From Oscillospiraceae bacterium (GTDB lineage Bacteria > Bacillota > Clostridia > Oscillospirales > Ruminococcaceae), in contig JAKSPJ010000019.1 in the NCBI GenBank assembly GCA_024404915.1, positions 1 to 38,621 of the forward strand: a stretch of DNA of 38,621 nt. Direction: 5' to 3'. A program made the translations under genes and the position numbers. Of the stretch, positions 7,925 to 16,535 are shown piece after piece; positions within the stretch are counted from its first letter, which is position 1; each line of letters begins with the position of its first letter. The notes beneath the pieces are model-generated. The model saw only the letters and a program-made list of their open reading frames with translations, did not search any database and was not told the origin of the DNA.

Positions 7925-9173
7925 GCGCAGAACCTCCCTCTGCATTCCGTGGGGTTCCAGTCAGTTCCAGCAGCACTCGCAGAATATGCTTTTCCTGCAC
8001 CTGCAGCACCCGCATCTGAAACCAGTCTCCCGAAACTGTTTCGCCGACCTCTGCAATATGTCCGGCCAGTTCTGTGAACCATCCGCCCACAGAAGTACAC
8101 TCCGTGTGAATAATGGATTCCGATATCTCCAGCGTTTCACATAAATCGGAAATTGCACAGGCACCGGAAATTTCATATCGTCTGTCGCTCTGTCTGGAAA
8201 TCATGGGTATAACTTCATCTGCCTCATCGTAGATTTCGCCCACCAGTTCCTCAATGATATCCTCCAGGGTAACAATTCCCTTTGTACCGCCATACTGGTC
8301 CAGTACAATGGCAATATGGGATTTGTTTTTTTGCATCTGCCGCATGGCTTCGCTGATCAGGGCAAATTCAGGCAAACGCAGAATCTGTTTGATAATCGGC
8401 TGAATATGATTCACATGGCTCTCCAGCAGCCAGAAAAAATCCTTCTCCGTGATAAAGCCGATAATGTCATCAATGTCATCCTCATATACAGGAAGTCTGG
8501 AATATCGTTCTGACAAAAAAATGGCTTTGATTTCCTGAATCGGCATATCCTTCTGGATGGCGGTTACACGCACACGGGGTACAAGCACTTCATCCACTGT
8601 AATCTCATCAAATTCCAGTGCAGAACGCACAAGATCACTTTCCTGCTCTTCCAGCACACCTTCTTCTTCAATCTGCTCCACAATCACTTTCAGTTCTTCT
8701 TCCGTGACAGTGGGTTCATTACGGCTGCCCTGTACCAGCTTTGCCAGCTGATTGAACAGAAAAATAAAAGGTGTCAGAATCCAGATCAGAAGCTTCAGAG
8801 GGCCGGAAAACAACAGTGTCATCTGCTCAGCATGATTCTTGGCATAGTTCTTGGGCAGTATCTCACCGAAAATCAGCACAAGAACTGTCATGGCCAGTGT
8901 AGAAATACCCACACCACCCTGTCCGAACCATTGGGTAAATACAATTGTGCCAAGGGATGCAGACAGAATATTGACCAGATTGTTGCCAATCAGAATGGCA
9001 ATCAATGCTTTATCAAAGGACTCCGCCAGAGACAAGGCACAGGCCGCTTTCTGATTTCCCTGCATGGCTTCCGATTTCAGACGAATCTTATTCACACTGG
9101 AAAAAGCCGTTTCACACGCAGAAAACAATGAGGACAGCATCACAAGAAGCAGAATTCCTATGGGGTATAACAT
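7899..9173 (-). CDS. CNNM/CBS/CorC-HlyC family membrane protein
   Basis: A 424-residue protein of the hemolysin-like/CorC family. The N-terminal CNNM (DUF21) domain, about 1-170, has hydrophobic segments (MLYPIGILLLVMLSSLFSAC; an 'FGEILPKNYAK' motif is characteristic). A CBS pair follows with 'DEVLVPRVRVTAI', 'SRLPVYEDDIDDIIGFI' and 'IAIVLDQYGGTKGIVTLEDI', then a C-terminal CorC/HlyC domain (about 330-410). Family members are linked to magnesium or cobalt efflux and ion homeostasis; hemolysin is a historical name. The start at 9173 follows AAAGGA with 7-nt spacing; an ATG at 9197 lacks a site. It is first in the operon with coaE-M18, and its last 26 bp overlap that gene. Confidence 0.9.
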   Translation of the reverse strand: MLYPIGILLLVMLSSLFSACETAFSSVNKIRLKSEAMQGNQKAACALSLAESFDKALIAILIGNNLVNILSASLGTIVFTQWFGQGGVGISTLAMTVLVLIFGEILPKNYAKNHAEQMTLLFSGPLKLLIWILTPFIFLFNQLAKLVQGSRNEPTVTEEELKVIVEQIEEEGVLEEQESDLVRSALEFDEITVDEVLVPRVRVTAIQKDMPIQEIKAIFLSERYSRLPVYEDDIDDIIGFITEKDFFWLLESHVNHIQPIIKQILRLPEFALISEAMRQMQKNKSHIAIVLDQYGGTKGIVTLEDIIEELVGEIYDEADEVIPMISRQSDRRYEISGACAISDLCETLEISESIIHTECTSVGGWFTELAGHIAEVGETVSGDWFQMRVLQVQEKHILRVLLELTGTPRNAEGGSAHEESESYS

Positions 9174-9327
9174 GTTTTTTCCTTTCTTTTTACACATCTA
9201 TGTTTATGATTGATTCCGAATCAATCTTTCCTGACAGCATTGTCATTTTTCAGGTTCCCGCACTTCTCAGTCCAGAGTACACCGGGGCAGATCCGCCGTC
9301 AGTCAGTCTTTGCACAGCGTTGCCTAT

Positions 9328-9356
9328 ATTATATACCATTTCTGTAAAAAATGCAA
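9328..9356 (-). promoter_or_regulatory. Sigma-A promoter of the CNNM-coaE operon
   Basis: Minus strand TTGCAT, 17-bp spacer, TATAAT. The sequence ACTTGCATTTTT at its start is shared with the promoter of the giant LRR gene (4691-4719). Confidence 0.75.
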
Positions 9357-9396
9357 GTACTGATTCAAAGATCTGCCGCTCTGCTGCATAAACAGA

Positions 9397-9425
9397 AAAG
9401 GCGCATGCAGCAAGCATACGCCTTT
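9397..9425 (-). terminator. Terminator of the surface protein gene
   Basis: Stem AAAGGCGTATGC / GCATGCGCCTTT with one mismatch and a short loop, followed by T-rich sequence on the minus strand. It lies 18 bp after the stop at 9443. Confidence 0.75.
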
Positions 9426-9442
9426 GTATTTCTGAATACCTG

Positions 9443-10354
9443 TCAGTCGTTCTTCCTGGAAACGAAACAGACAGCAGCTGCAACAGCCATTGTTGCGGCG
9501 ACAGCTGCAACACCAGCATCGCCGGTTTTAGAGGCAGCAGCATTCACCTTGTTGCTGACGGCAGCAGTCGTCGCTGCTGCGGTGGTTGTTGTGGTGGCAG
9601 CGGTAGTGGTATCCCCGGCAGCAGCCGTTGTCTCTGTGGTAACCTCAGCTGCAACATTCACCACACAAACCGGCGGAACCAGAATCATATTCTCCGACAC
9701 AGCACTGATAACACTCTTACCTGCGTCCTTCAATGCCATAGTCACTTTTCCATTCTCATCGGTGCGGTATTCTGTTGCCTCACCGTCAATTGTAATCACA
9801 GCATCTGCAACAGCCGCATTTACCGGGTTCCATGCTGCATCGTAGCCCTTTGCTAAGAGCTGAAGGGTCACTTCTTCGCCGATCTCCGCATCCTTGACAT
9901 TGGCATCAAAGAAACTGTAAGCGTCAGACCATGTTGTCAGGTCTGTGTACACATATGCATTCAGATAATCCCCGGAAACAACCGGATCTGTCAGACCCAT
10001 GGAAAAAACATTATTCACGCAGTAACCATAGCTGCCGCCATTATCTGTACCCCAGAGCTTTGTCAGAGACAAGCCATACTGAGACGAACCGGAACCATAT
10101 CCCTCAGATGCGCCGCCGTCATAGCAATTCTCATGGGCAAGATACAGTGCATCATTGATAGTCAGAACGCCATCGCTGTCAATATCTGTGACTGTAACTT
10201 TCTGCTGTATCAGTACCAGTTTTCCCTCACTATCGGAAATGGTCACATATACGTCAGCAGAATCCAGTGTCTTTGTCTCCGCTGCGATGGAACTCACGGA
10301 AAGGGCTGCACCCATAACCAGAACAGAAGCCAATACGGAAATGATTTTTTTCAT
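9443..10354 (-). CDS. Secreted cell-surface protein with C-terminal wall/membrane anchor
   Basis: A 303-residue protein. The signal peptide is MKKIISVLASVLVMGAALS with a likely cut after SSIAAE. A domain at about 30-150 holds 'VTVTDIDSDGVLTINDALYL' and 'LTKLWGTDNGGSYGYCVNN'. It resembles small ubiquitin-like surface domains (possibly DUF4430-like, not certain) seen in Clostridia. A second, Ig-like region follows ('ITIDGEATEYRTDENGKVTM'). Then come a Thr/Ala-rich linker and SKTGD, a hydrophobic segment and RKND, the layout of a sortase-type sorting signal, although the usual Pro is missing. The start at 10354 follows GAAAGG at 9 nt. It has its own consensus promoter and terminator, so it is monocistronic. 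The ligand or partner is unknown. Confidence 0.85.
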   Translation of the reverse strand: MKKIISVLASVLVMGAALSVSSIAAETKTLDSADVYVTISDSEGKLVLIQQKVTVTDIDSDGVLTINDALYLAHENCYDGGASEGYGSGSSQYGLSLTKLWGTDNGGSYGYCVNNVFSMGLTDPVVSGDYLNAYVYTDLTTWSDAYSFFDANVKDAEIGEEVTLQLLAKGYDAAWNPVNAAVADAVITIDGEATEYRTDENGKVTMALKDAGKSVISAVSENMILVPPVCVVNVAAEVTTETTAAAGDTTTAATTTTTAAATTAAVSNKVNAAASKTGDAGVAAVAATMAVAAAVCFVSRKND

Positions 10355-10408
10355 AATTATCAACCTTTCTCCCAAGCCCGGCATTGCCTAGCATTTTTCT
10401 ATATGTTC

Positions 10409-10437
10409 ATTATATCACAACTATGATTATTTGTCAA
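10409..10437 (-). promoter_or_regulatory. Consensus sigma-A promoter of the surface protein gene
   Basis: Minus strand TTGACA, 17-bp spacer, TATAAT with TGA before the -10. A perfect consensus suggests strong, constitutive expression. It begins only 12 bp after the stop of the upstream permease gene. Confidence 0.85.
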
Positions 10438-10448
10438 GACGGCTCACA

Positions 10449-11579
10449 TTATAAAAGCAATGCAGCAGTCAGCAGAACAGCCAGCATGCCGAAATTCACA
10501 GCAGAGAACACTGCCATATACCGCACAGTATCCGCATTTGCAGATTTGCGGTAAAACTGGAAGGAAATCAGGCTGGCAAGGGAGGCAATCATTGTGCCCA
10601 GACCTCCCAGATTCACACCCAGAAGCAGGGATTCGCCATTGGAGGTAAATCCGGAAAGCATAACAGCAGAAGGCACATTGCTGATAACCTGCGAAAGCAA
10701 TGCGGAAATCAGCAATTCATACCCGGAAAGAATTTCAGATACAAACCGGCTGACAATTTCAATTCTCGCAATATTGCCCACAAATACAAAGAAGCAGACA
10801 AATGTTGCAAGCAGAGCATAGTCCACTTTTTTCAGCAGTGACGGATTGCATATCAGGGCAATGAGGACGGCGGCAGGAAGCAGCACCAGATCCGGAACAA
10901 TGCGAAAGACACAGCCAAGGCATATTACAAACAGCAGTGCATATGCAATGGAAGGCTTCACAGAAATCTGTGCTTTCTGCCCGGATACCGTCTGACAGGG
11001 GGTGTTCGGCAGCAGAAAACAAAGTAAACTCAGCAAAACCAGACTGATGAAACCGGAGGGCAGCATGACCTTCAGGAATGTACCCACCTGCATACTATAA
11101 TAGTCATAAAGAAACAGATTCTGCGGATTGCCAACCGGTGTCATCATACTGCCCAGATTGGCAGCGGCCGTTTCCAGCACAATGGTCATAATACGGCTTT
11201 TCTCATCCCGGATATTCTGATACAGCATGATGGTCAGCGGAACAAAGGTCAGCAGCACAACATCATTTGTTACCAGCATAGAGGTGAAAAAGCAGAACAG
11301 CATCAGCAGAAAGCCCAGTTTACGAAGGGTTCCCGTTTTTTTCATCATCATGTTTGTCATCAGGTCAAACACACCTGCGCTTCTTGCCCCGGATACTGCC
11401 AGCATCAGGCCAAACAGCTGTATCAAAACTGTCCTGTTACAGTACCCCATATATTCACGGTCAGGGGGGACAATGCATACTGTAATGACCGCTGCCGCAA
11501 ATGCAATTACCAGTACCGGCTGTGACTGAAACAAACTCTGCAGCATTCCCGGAAATGATTTCTTCTCCATTGTTTTCAT
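10449..11579 (-). CDS. SLC13/ArsB-type anion permease
   Basis: A 376-residue membrane protein with about ten hydrophobic segments. Diagnostic motifs are the two inverted loop sequences of the ion-transporter superfamily: 'VTNDVVLLTFVPL' in the first half with 'MMTPVGNPQNLFLYDYY', and 'SNVPSAVMLSGF' in the second. The family carries dicarboxylates, citrate, sulfate, arsenite or sodium/proton; the substrate cannot be assigned. It is shorter than typical SLC13 members (430-480), as many Firmicutes versions are. The start at 11579 (MKTMEKKSF) follows AAAGGAG at 8 nt. It has its own promoter, and no terminator is seen before the next promoter. Confidence 0.85.
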   Translation of the reverse strand: MKTMEKKSFPGMLQSLFQSQPVLVIAFAAAVITVCIVPPDREYMGYCNRTVLIQLFGLMLAVSGARSAGVFDLMTNMMMKKTGTLRKLGFLLMLFCFFTSMLVTNDVVLLTFVPLTIMLYQNIRDEKSRIMTIVLETAAANLGSMMTPVGNPQNLFLYDYYSMQVGTFLKVMLPSGFISLVLLSLLCFLLPNTPCQTVSGQKAQISVKPSIAYALLFVICLGCVFRIVPDLVLLPAAVLIALICNPSLLKKVDYALLATFVCFFVFVGNIARIEIVSRFVSEILSGYELLISALLSQVISNVPSAVMLSGFTSNGESLLLGVNLGGLGTMIASLASLISFQFYRKSANADTVRYMAVFSAVNFGMLAVLLTAALLL

Positions 11580-11605
11580 ATAGCTTGCTCCTTTCGTGCT
11601 TTCAC

Positions 11606-11634
11606 ATTATACTGCAAATCATTGAGAAAATCAA
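11606..11634 (-). promoter_or_regulatory. Sigma-A promoter of the permease gene
   Basis: Minus strand TTGATT, 17-bp spacer, TATAAT, 27 bp upstream of the ATG. Confidence 0.75.
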
Positions 11635-11896
11635 GAGTGTTTTCCAAATTGCACAAAACTGATCAGGCATTCCTTTCTTTACCGTCCCATGCAGTGTCAG
11701 AAAATCTGTTCGTTTTTGTTAAAGAAAAGGTGTGAAGCAGAATCAATTATGATGATTATTAAGAATTATTAAGGGATATTAAGAAATTATTAATGTTTAT
11801 GAAATGCTGTATTGTGAACTAATACCAAATGTATTTCATTCTTTTTGATTATTTATACAAATGTTTTCCTAAATCAGCTTTTCTTTTTATTTGCTA
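11635..11896. other. Intergenic region between divergent genes, with phased ATTAAG repeats
   Basis: No gene is seen. ATTAAG occurs at 11758, 11768 and 11778, with ATTAAT at 11789, so the copies are about one helical turn apart. They lie roughly 110-140 bp upstream of the -35 of the gene at 11979. Confidence 0.5.
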
Positions 11897-11925
11897 TTGA
11901 CATTCTTGTTCAAATGTGGTATAGT
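11897..11925 (+). promoter_or_regulatory. Sigma-A promoter of the secreted beta-helix protein gene
   Basis: TTGACA, 17-bp spacer, TATAGT with TGG before the -10; about 50-nt leader to the ATG at 11979. Confidence 0.8.
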
Positions 11926-11978
11926 GTAGTCAGTGGAAGGAAATCCACAGAAAATGAAATGTAAAGGGGTTATGATTT

Positions 11979-13442
11979 ATGAAAAAAACTAGTATTAAGC
12001 GTGCAGTCGCTCTTCTTTCTGCTGTTGCTTCCTTGAATGGAATCGGTACGCTGGCAGGAATCGGCATGGTGAATGTCGCTGCTGCTGACTCCGGCGCATT
12101 CCCATTTGCAATGTTTGCTTCTTCCGCAGCAGATGGTGCAATCACCATCAATGCAAAGCACCTTTGCCTGAATGGCAGCATGGCTTCCAATGGTACAATC
12201 GTGAACAGCAGCCGCAGCAACATCAATGGCAAGGCTATTGAAAATGCCGGTCAGGATATGCTGTATCTCAACAGCCAGATGAACAACATGTATTTCAGCA
12301 ATGCTGAGACAATGGATTCCCTGAATCTTGCGAAGTCCAATATCAATGTCGGCTACGCAGTTGATGTGAATGGATCTGCTTCCCTGAAGGGCAATGTGAA
12401 TATCTCCTCCGCAGTGAAGGCTGCAGGCGACATTACCATTGACGGCAACTGCAGCAATGCACAGAATGCGGTTCTGTATTCTGCATTCGGCGACATCATC
12501 ATCGACAGCAATAACGTGAACCTCAACGGTATTGTATATGCTCCCTTCGGTGACGTTGTCATCACTGCAAACAACATTAACCTGAACAATGTGGTGATTA
12601 TCGCTGATACCATTACACTGAATTCCAACAATATCAACGCAAACTACGGCAGGAACTATGCTTCCGTCATCGGTACAGAATCCTCTGAAACCAAGGCTGC
12701 TGATATTGTGAAGATGAACACTTATCTGATGGATAAGGAAGCAAAGAATGTGCTGGATATTCTTTCCCAGTACTACAATGTCACACCTGTTGATGCTGGC
12801 GAGTTTGCAAAGATTTCCTTCAATGCACCGCTTGCTCCGGGCATGGTGATTCCCATGAACTTTGATGTGGAACAGTACAATGTAGAAGGCTACGGCAACC
12901 TGAGCATCATGAAGCTGGAGTCCGCTGTACAGCAGATGTCAACCATCGTACTGACCCCCTTTGACAAGGATATGCCGCTGATTTCCACCGACTTCATGTT
13001 CTTCGGTGAGAACCGTACATCCTACGTCGAATTCTATGGCCTTGGTGTTGACGGCGATGAGAATATGCCGGTATTCAGCAGCCTGGCAACACTCCGTGAC
13101 AAGTACGCACAGTACACCGACACTGCTCCTTCCCCGGGCTGGTTCGATGAAGTCCGTACCATGGGTCTCTTCAAGGTAACAGATTATAAGAGTGATGATG
13201 CAATCGAAAACATGCTGTATGACAGCATCCGCCTCACACTGGATGCTTCCGCTGTCGCTCCGACGCTGGAAGGCGAACAGAAGGCTGCAAAGTTCGACCT
13301 GGTTCAGAACTATGTCGATAAGCTCATCAGCAATCCCGGCATCTCCACACAGATGTTCAACATGTTCCTTGGACCGGATACCACACGTTGCTTCTTCTAT
13401 GACGTGTTCTTCGGTACATCCGGTTATAAGGTAAATGAATGA
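11979..13442 (+). CDS. Secreted protein: beta-helix-like domain plus unknown C-terminal domain
   Basis: A 487-residue protein. The signal peptide spans about 1-35 (ends VNVAAA-DSG). Residues about 50-235 carry short repeats rich in Asn and beta-branched residues: 'GDIIIDSNNVNLNGIVYAP', 'GDVVITANNINLNNVVIIA', 'TITLNSNNINANY'. This is the pattern of a right-handed parallel beta-helix. Residues about 255-487 form a separate alpha/beta-type domain with 'MPLISTDFMFFGENRTSYVEF', 'PSPGWFDEVRTMGLFK' and 'CFFYDVFFGTSGYK'. I have the impression that this is a recurrent clostridial family but cannot name it. There is no anchor, dockerin or LRR. The start follows AAAGGGG at 9 nt. It is monocistronic with its own promoter and terminator. 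Function unknown; a surface or extracellular-matrix role is a guess. Confidence 0.85.
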   Translation: MKKTSIKRAVALLSAVASLNGIGTLAGIGMVNVAAADSGAFPFAMFASSAADGAITINAKHLCLNGSMASNGTIVNSSRSNINGKAIENAGQDMLYLNSQMNNMYFSNAETMDSLNLAKSNINVGYAVDVNGSASLKGNVNISSAVKAAGDITIDGNCSNAQNAVLYSAFGDIIIDSNNVNLNGIVYAPFGDVVITANNINLNNVVIIADTITLNSNNINANYGRNYASVIGTESSETKAADIVKMNTYLMDKEAKNVLDILSQYYNVTPVDAGEFAKISFNAPLAPGMVIPMNFDVEQYNVEGYGNLSIMKLESAVQQMSTIVLTPFDKDMPLISTDFMFFGENRTSYVEFYGLGVDGDENMPVFSSLATLRDKYAQYTDTAPSPGWFDEVRTMGLFKVTDYKSDDAIENMLYDSIRLTLDASAVAPTLEGEQKAAKFDLVQNYVDKLISNPGISTQMFNMFLGPDTTRCFFYDVFFGTSGYKVNE

Positions 13443-13567
13443 TTGAAAACTCTCTCTCCGATTTCATAAAACCCTCTCCTTTCCTTTATAAAAAGTGCCG
13501 CTGCAATCAGCAGATTTCCAGTCCGGGATAACACTGTGATTCGGGAATAATACGGCAGGCATCCAAC

Positions 13568-13609
13568 AAACGGGCGGATACCCCATCAGGTGGTATCCGC
13601 CCGTTTTCC
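13568..13609. terminator. Bidirectional terminator between the secreted protein and EamA genes
   Basis: A 15-bp perfect stem (AAACGGGCGGATACC / GGTATCCGCCCGTTT) followed by TTTT on the plus strand; A-rich flank on the other side. It serves the plus gene ending at 13442 and probably also the minus gene ending at 13650. Confidence 0.85.
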
Positions 13610-13649
13610 GTAAAATGAATACAGGCTTTTTCTTTCAGAAAAACTGCAC

Positions 13650-14582
13650 TTATTTCGAATCTTTCTGCTCAATATTGACGATGATAATACCGGCACATAC
13701 ACACAGTAATGCAGGAAGAAATGCACCTCGGATTTGCTGACCCTCATGCAGTACAACTGCGGAAATCAGCACACCGCATACCGGATTTAAAAATCCATAA
13801 ACGGATACAACAGAAACCGGATTATACTTTAAAAGCGTTGCCCAGAGAGAGTATGCCGCCGCTGATACAAATGCCAAATATATCAGCATTGCCAATGCCT
13901 TGAGCGTGAAATTCGCAAGCGAACCTCCTCCTGCCAATCCAATCAGCATCAGTACAATGCCGCCGAATAAAAACTGCCATCCGCTTAGTAATATGGGGTT
14001 TTCCTTTACAGAATATCGTCTCATAAAAGAAGATGAAAAGCCGCTGGCAATAGTACATAGCAGAATCAATCCATCTCCAATCATACGAAAAGAAAAATCA
14101 GTACGCAGACCATCCAGGTTAATCAGAATAATGCCAAGCATACCAACCAAAGAACCCAGTGTTTTCCGCAGATCCATTTTTTCCTGCCGAAATACCAATG
14201 AAGATATAACAATCGCCACAAAGACATTCATCCCTACCAGAACAGAAGCCTTTACACCTGTGGTATGAGCAAGACCAATATAGTAACAGAAATACTGTAA
14301 AATCGTTTGGAACAAGCTAATGATGCCAATGCAGGGAATGGCTTCTTTCCGAGGCAGAAGCAATCGTTTTTCTTGTATGCTGCCATATACCAGCACCATC
14401 AGGCCCGCAACCGCAAACCGCAGTCCGCCAAATGCCAGCTGACTCGCCCAGTCATCATTGGAAATCTCCAGCAGGGCATATCCGGTTTTTACTGCTGCAA
14501 AAGCACTGCCCCATAAGGCACAGCTGATAAATGCCAGCACTGCAACGATACTCTGCTTCGTCAGGATGTTTTTCTGACTCAT
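13650..14582 (-). CDS. EamA/DMT-family transporter
   Basis: A 310-residue membrane protein with ten predicted helices in two homologous halves. It has the drug/metabolite transporter signature early ('ISCALWGSAFAAVKTGYALL') and 'FLNPVCGVLISAVVLHEGQ' in the second EamA half. These proteins usually export amino acids, purines or other small metabolites. The start at 14582 has only a purine-rich stretch (AGAAGAG) upstream. It is the last gene after mtaD with a 52-bp gap that contains a hairpin, so it could be partly cotranscribed with the SAH-recycling operon. Export of a product of that pathway would be a guess. Confidence 0.88.
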   Translation of the reverse strand: MSQKNILTKQSIVAVLAFISCALWGSAFAAVKTGYALLEISNDDWASQLAFGGLRFAVAGLMVLVYGSIQEKRLLLPRKEAIPCIGIISLFQTILQYFCYYIGLAHTTGVKASVLVGMNVFVAIVISSLVFRQEKMDLRKTLGSLVGMLGIILINLDGLRTDFSFRMIGDGLILLCTIASGFSSSFMRRYSVKENPILLSGWQFLFGGIVLMLIGLAGGGSLANFTLKALAMLIYLAFVSAAAYSLWATLLKYNPVSVVSVYGFLNPVCGVLISAVVLHEGQQIRGAFLPALLCVCAGIIIVNIEQKDSK

Positions 14583-14603
14583 GGAATCTCTTCTTTCTAT
14601 ATG

Positions 14604-14631
14604 AATCCCCGCTGAAAAACCAGCGGGGATT
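14604..14631 (-). terminator. Hairpin after mtaD, possible weak terminator
   Basis: Perfect 11-bp stem AATCCCCGCTG / CAGCGGGGATT with a 6-nt loop. The minus-strand side has no strong T tract, so it may only attenuate transcription into the EamA gene or stabilise the upstream RNA. Confidence 0.55.
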
Positions 14632-14634
14632 ATC

Positions 14635-15903
14635 TTATTTTGTCAAGCGTTCTATTCTCTTCTCCGTGTCACGGAAGATTTCTTCCGGCTCCACACCAAT
14701 ATGATAGTTTCCGTTTTCATACAGGATTTTTCCTGCACACATTGTCATTTTGATATTGCTGCGGTCACCGCTCAGCACAAGGCTTTCCGGAATATGATGC
14801 TGCGGCTGGAGATTCGGTGCATGCAGGTCGATCATAATGATATCTGCCTGCTTTCCCTCTGCCAGTACATCGCAATTCGTCAGACCCATTGCACGGGCTG
14901 AACCAACAGTCGCCGCCTTCAGCAAATCGGCTGCCGGCACTGCCGCCGCATCCATATTGCGGAGCTTCTGCAATACTGTACCAAGATACATTTCCTTGAA
15001 TGGATCCAGTGCATTATTGGATGCAGGACCATCTGTGCCCAATGCCAGAAGAACACCCTCTTCCCTGCACTCCTTCAGCGGTGCAATACCGCTGGCAAGC
15101 TTCGCATTGGAGCATGGGCAGGAAACCAGCCACAGGCCGTTTTTGCGGAAAATATCCCGGTCCGTCTCATCCAACCAGACACCATGAAAACCGCCGCCGC
15201 CATACTGCCAGATTCCCAGGGATTCCAGATACCGGGCAGGCGTTGCACCATGCCGCTGTATGCATTCTTCGTGCTCAGTTTTTGTTTCGCTGATATGCAG
15301 ATAAACAGGCTGCTGCTCCGCATGTGCCAGTCTGGCAACCTCACGGTGCATGGATTCATCGCTGGTGTATTCTGCATGGAATCCCAGACGGTAATCCACT
15401 CTCGGATGATAATTGCGGAACTTCTGATACTGACTGTTCAGGCGTTCCACGTCCTTTGCTGTGCCGCTGATGCTGCCGCACAATACTGCACGGATGCCGG
15501 TTTCAATAGCAGCATTCACTGTACTGTCCGGGAAGAAATACATATCAAAAAATGCGGTTGTTCCCGAAGCAAGATACTCCAGAATAGCCAGACGGTCAAA
15601 TGCATAGACATCCTCTTCCGTCAGTCTGTCTTCGTAGGGGAACACCTTCTCAAACAGCCATGTCTGCAGCGGGACATCCTCTGCGAAAGAACGCAGAAAT
15701 GTCATTGCAGAATGGGTATGGGCGTTTTTAAAGCTGGGCATCAGAAGATTGCCCCTGACATCTATTTCACGTTCAAATGCCGGCAGCTGTGCCGGTGTCT
15801 TACCGATATAGCTGATTTTATCCCCGTCTGTCCAGAGTTCACCGCTCTGAATCCGGCAGTCCTCTGCCATTGTCATAATCCGTGCATTATAAAAACGAAT
15901 CAT
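14635..15903 (-). CDS. mtaD: 5-methylthioadenosine/S-adenosylhomocysteine deaminase
   Basis: A 422-residue amidohydrolase-superfamily enzyme. Metal ligands are visible: His62 and His64 in 'KNAHTHSAM', His in 'GFHAEYT', His in 'VYLHISETKTE' and Asp in 'GTDGPASNNALD'. This pattern fits MtaD-type deaminases, which convert SAH to S-inosylhomocysteine and MTA or adenosine to the inosine analogues. It is downstream of ahcY and a purine nucleoside phosphorylase, which supports this assignment over guanine deaminase or chlorohydrolase-like relatives. The start at 15903 (MIRFYNARIM) follows AAAGGA at 6-7 nt; the longer frame begins with GTG at 15918. Confidence 0.88.
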   Translation of the reverse strand: MIRFYNARIMTMAEDCRIQSGELWTDGDKISYIGKTPAQLPAFEREIDVRGNLLMPSFKNAHTHSAMTFLRSFAEDVPLQTWLFEKVFPYEDRLTEEDVYAFDRLAILEYLASGTTAFFDMYFFPDSTVNAAIETGIRAVLCGSISGTAKDVERLNSQYQKFRNYHPRVDYRLGFHAEYTSDESMHREVARLAHAEQQPVYLHISETKTEHEECIQRHGATPARYLESLGIWQYGGGGFHGVWLDETDRDIFRKNGLWLVSCPCSNAKLASGIAPLKECREEGVLLALGTDGPASNNALDPFKEMYLGTVLQKLRNMDAAAVPAADLLKAATVGSARAMGLTNCDVLAEGKQADIIMIDLHAPNLQPQHHIPESLVLSGDRSNIKMTMCAGKILYENGNYHIGVEPEEIFRDTEKRIERLTK

Positions 15904-15926
15904 TTTCTTTCCTTTCACTCATCGGC

Positions 15927-16523
15927 TTATCCCGATACTTCCCGACAGGCATCCTGCATGGACTCCACCGCCAGGTGGATTGCGCCAATCTCATCCGACA
16001 CATTTGAATAGGCAGATGCACCCTGTAAAGCGATATAGGAACCATAGTACTCCAACAGCTTTTCTGCCTTGTGCATCAGCTCTGTAATCTTTCCGGAAGC
16101 GGATTCCCGATATTCTTCATTTGTAATTCTATCATACTGAAAAAAACGAATCATCTGCAAAAATGCAGCCATCAGATGATAGAACACCTGTTCCATCTGT
16201 ACATACAGCACATCATCACGCAGATATCTTTCCAGCTTCTTCCGCATATCATGCCGTTCATGGAACACATCAATCAGATGACATGCCTGATTCAGCCAGC
16301 CCTCCACCAGTGTTCCATACTGAAACAGCTGAAATTCCCGTGAAGTTTCAGACTGATAAAGATATTCCTTGGTGATGATATATTTGCGGAAATCTGAATT
16401 CATACCATCATTAATCAGGAGGTCTGCGGTCAGAGCGTAATTCACCTTTGTACGAATGCGCAGATGCTTTTGCTTCCAGCGCTGAATCTGCCGCAGAATT
16501 CTTTCATCCCTGGAATGGCTCAT
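15927..16523 (-). CDS. Unknown helical protein in the SAH-recycling operon
   Basis: A 198-residue soluble protein of no recognised family. It is almost wholly helical by composition, with many charged residues at the start ('RDERILRQIQRWKQKHLRIR') and aromatic-rich stretches ('VFYHLMAAFLQMIRFFQYD'). There are no Cys pairs, signal peptide or membrane segment. It is translated from an ATG with AAGGAG upstream, 12 bp after the phosphorylase gene and 23 bp before mtaD. It is therefore a real member of the operon. Its position suggests a role in nucleoside or methyl-cycle metabolism or its regulation, but nothing in the sequence proves this. Confidence 0.75.
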   Translation of the reverse strand: MSHSRDERILRQIQRWKQKHLRIRTKVNYALTADLLINDGMNSDFRKYIITKEYLYQSETSREFQLFQYGTLVEGWLNQACHLIDVFHERHDMRKKLERYLRDDVLYVQMEQVFYHLMAAFLQMIRFFQYDRITNEEYRESASGKITELMHKAEKLLEYYGSYIALQGASAYSNVSDEIGAIHLAVESMQDACREVSG

Positions 16524-16535
16524 GCACTTCTCTCC

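Noticed and set aside
9250..9543. 97-codon minus-strand frame
   Set aside because: It crosses the terminator and promoter region and overlaps the end of the surface protein gene in another frame.
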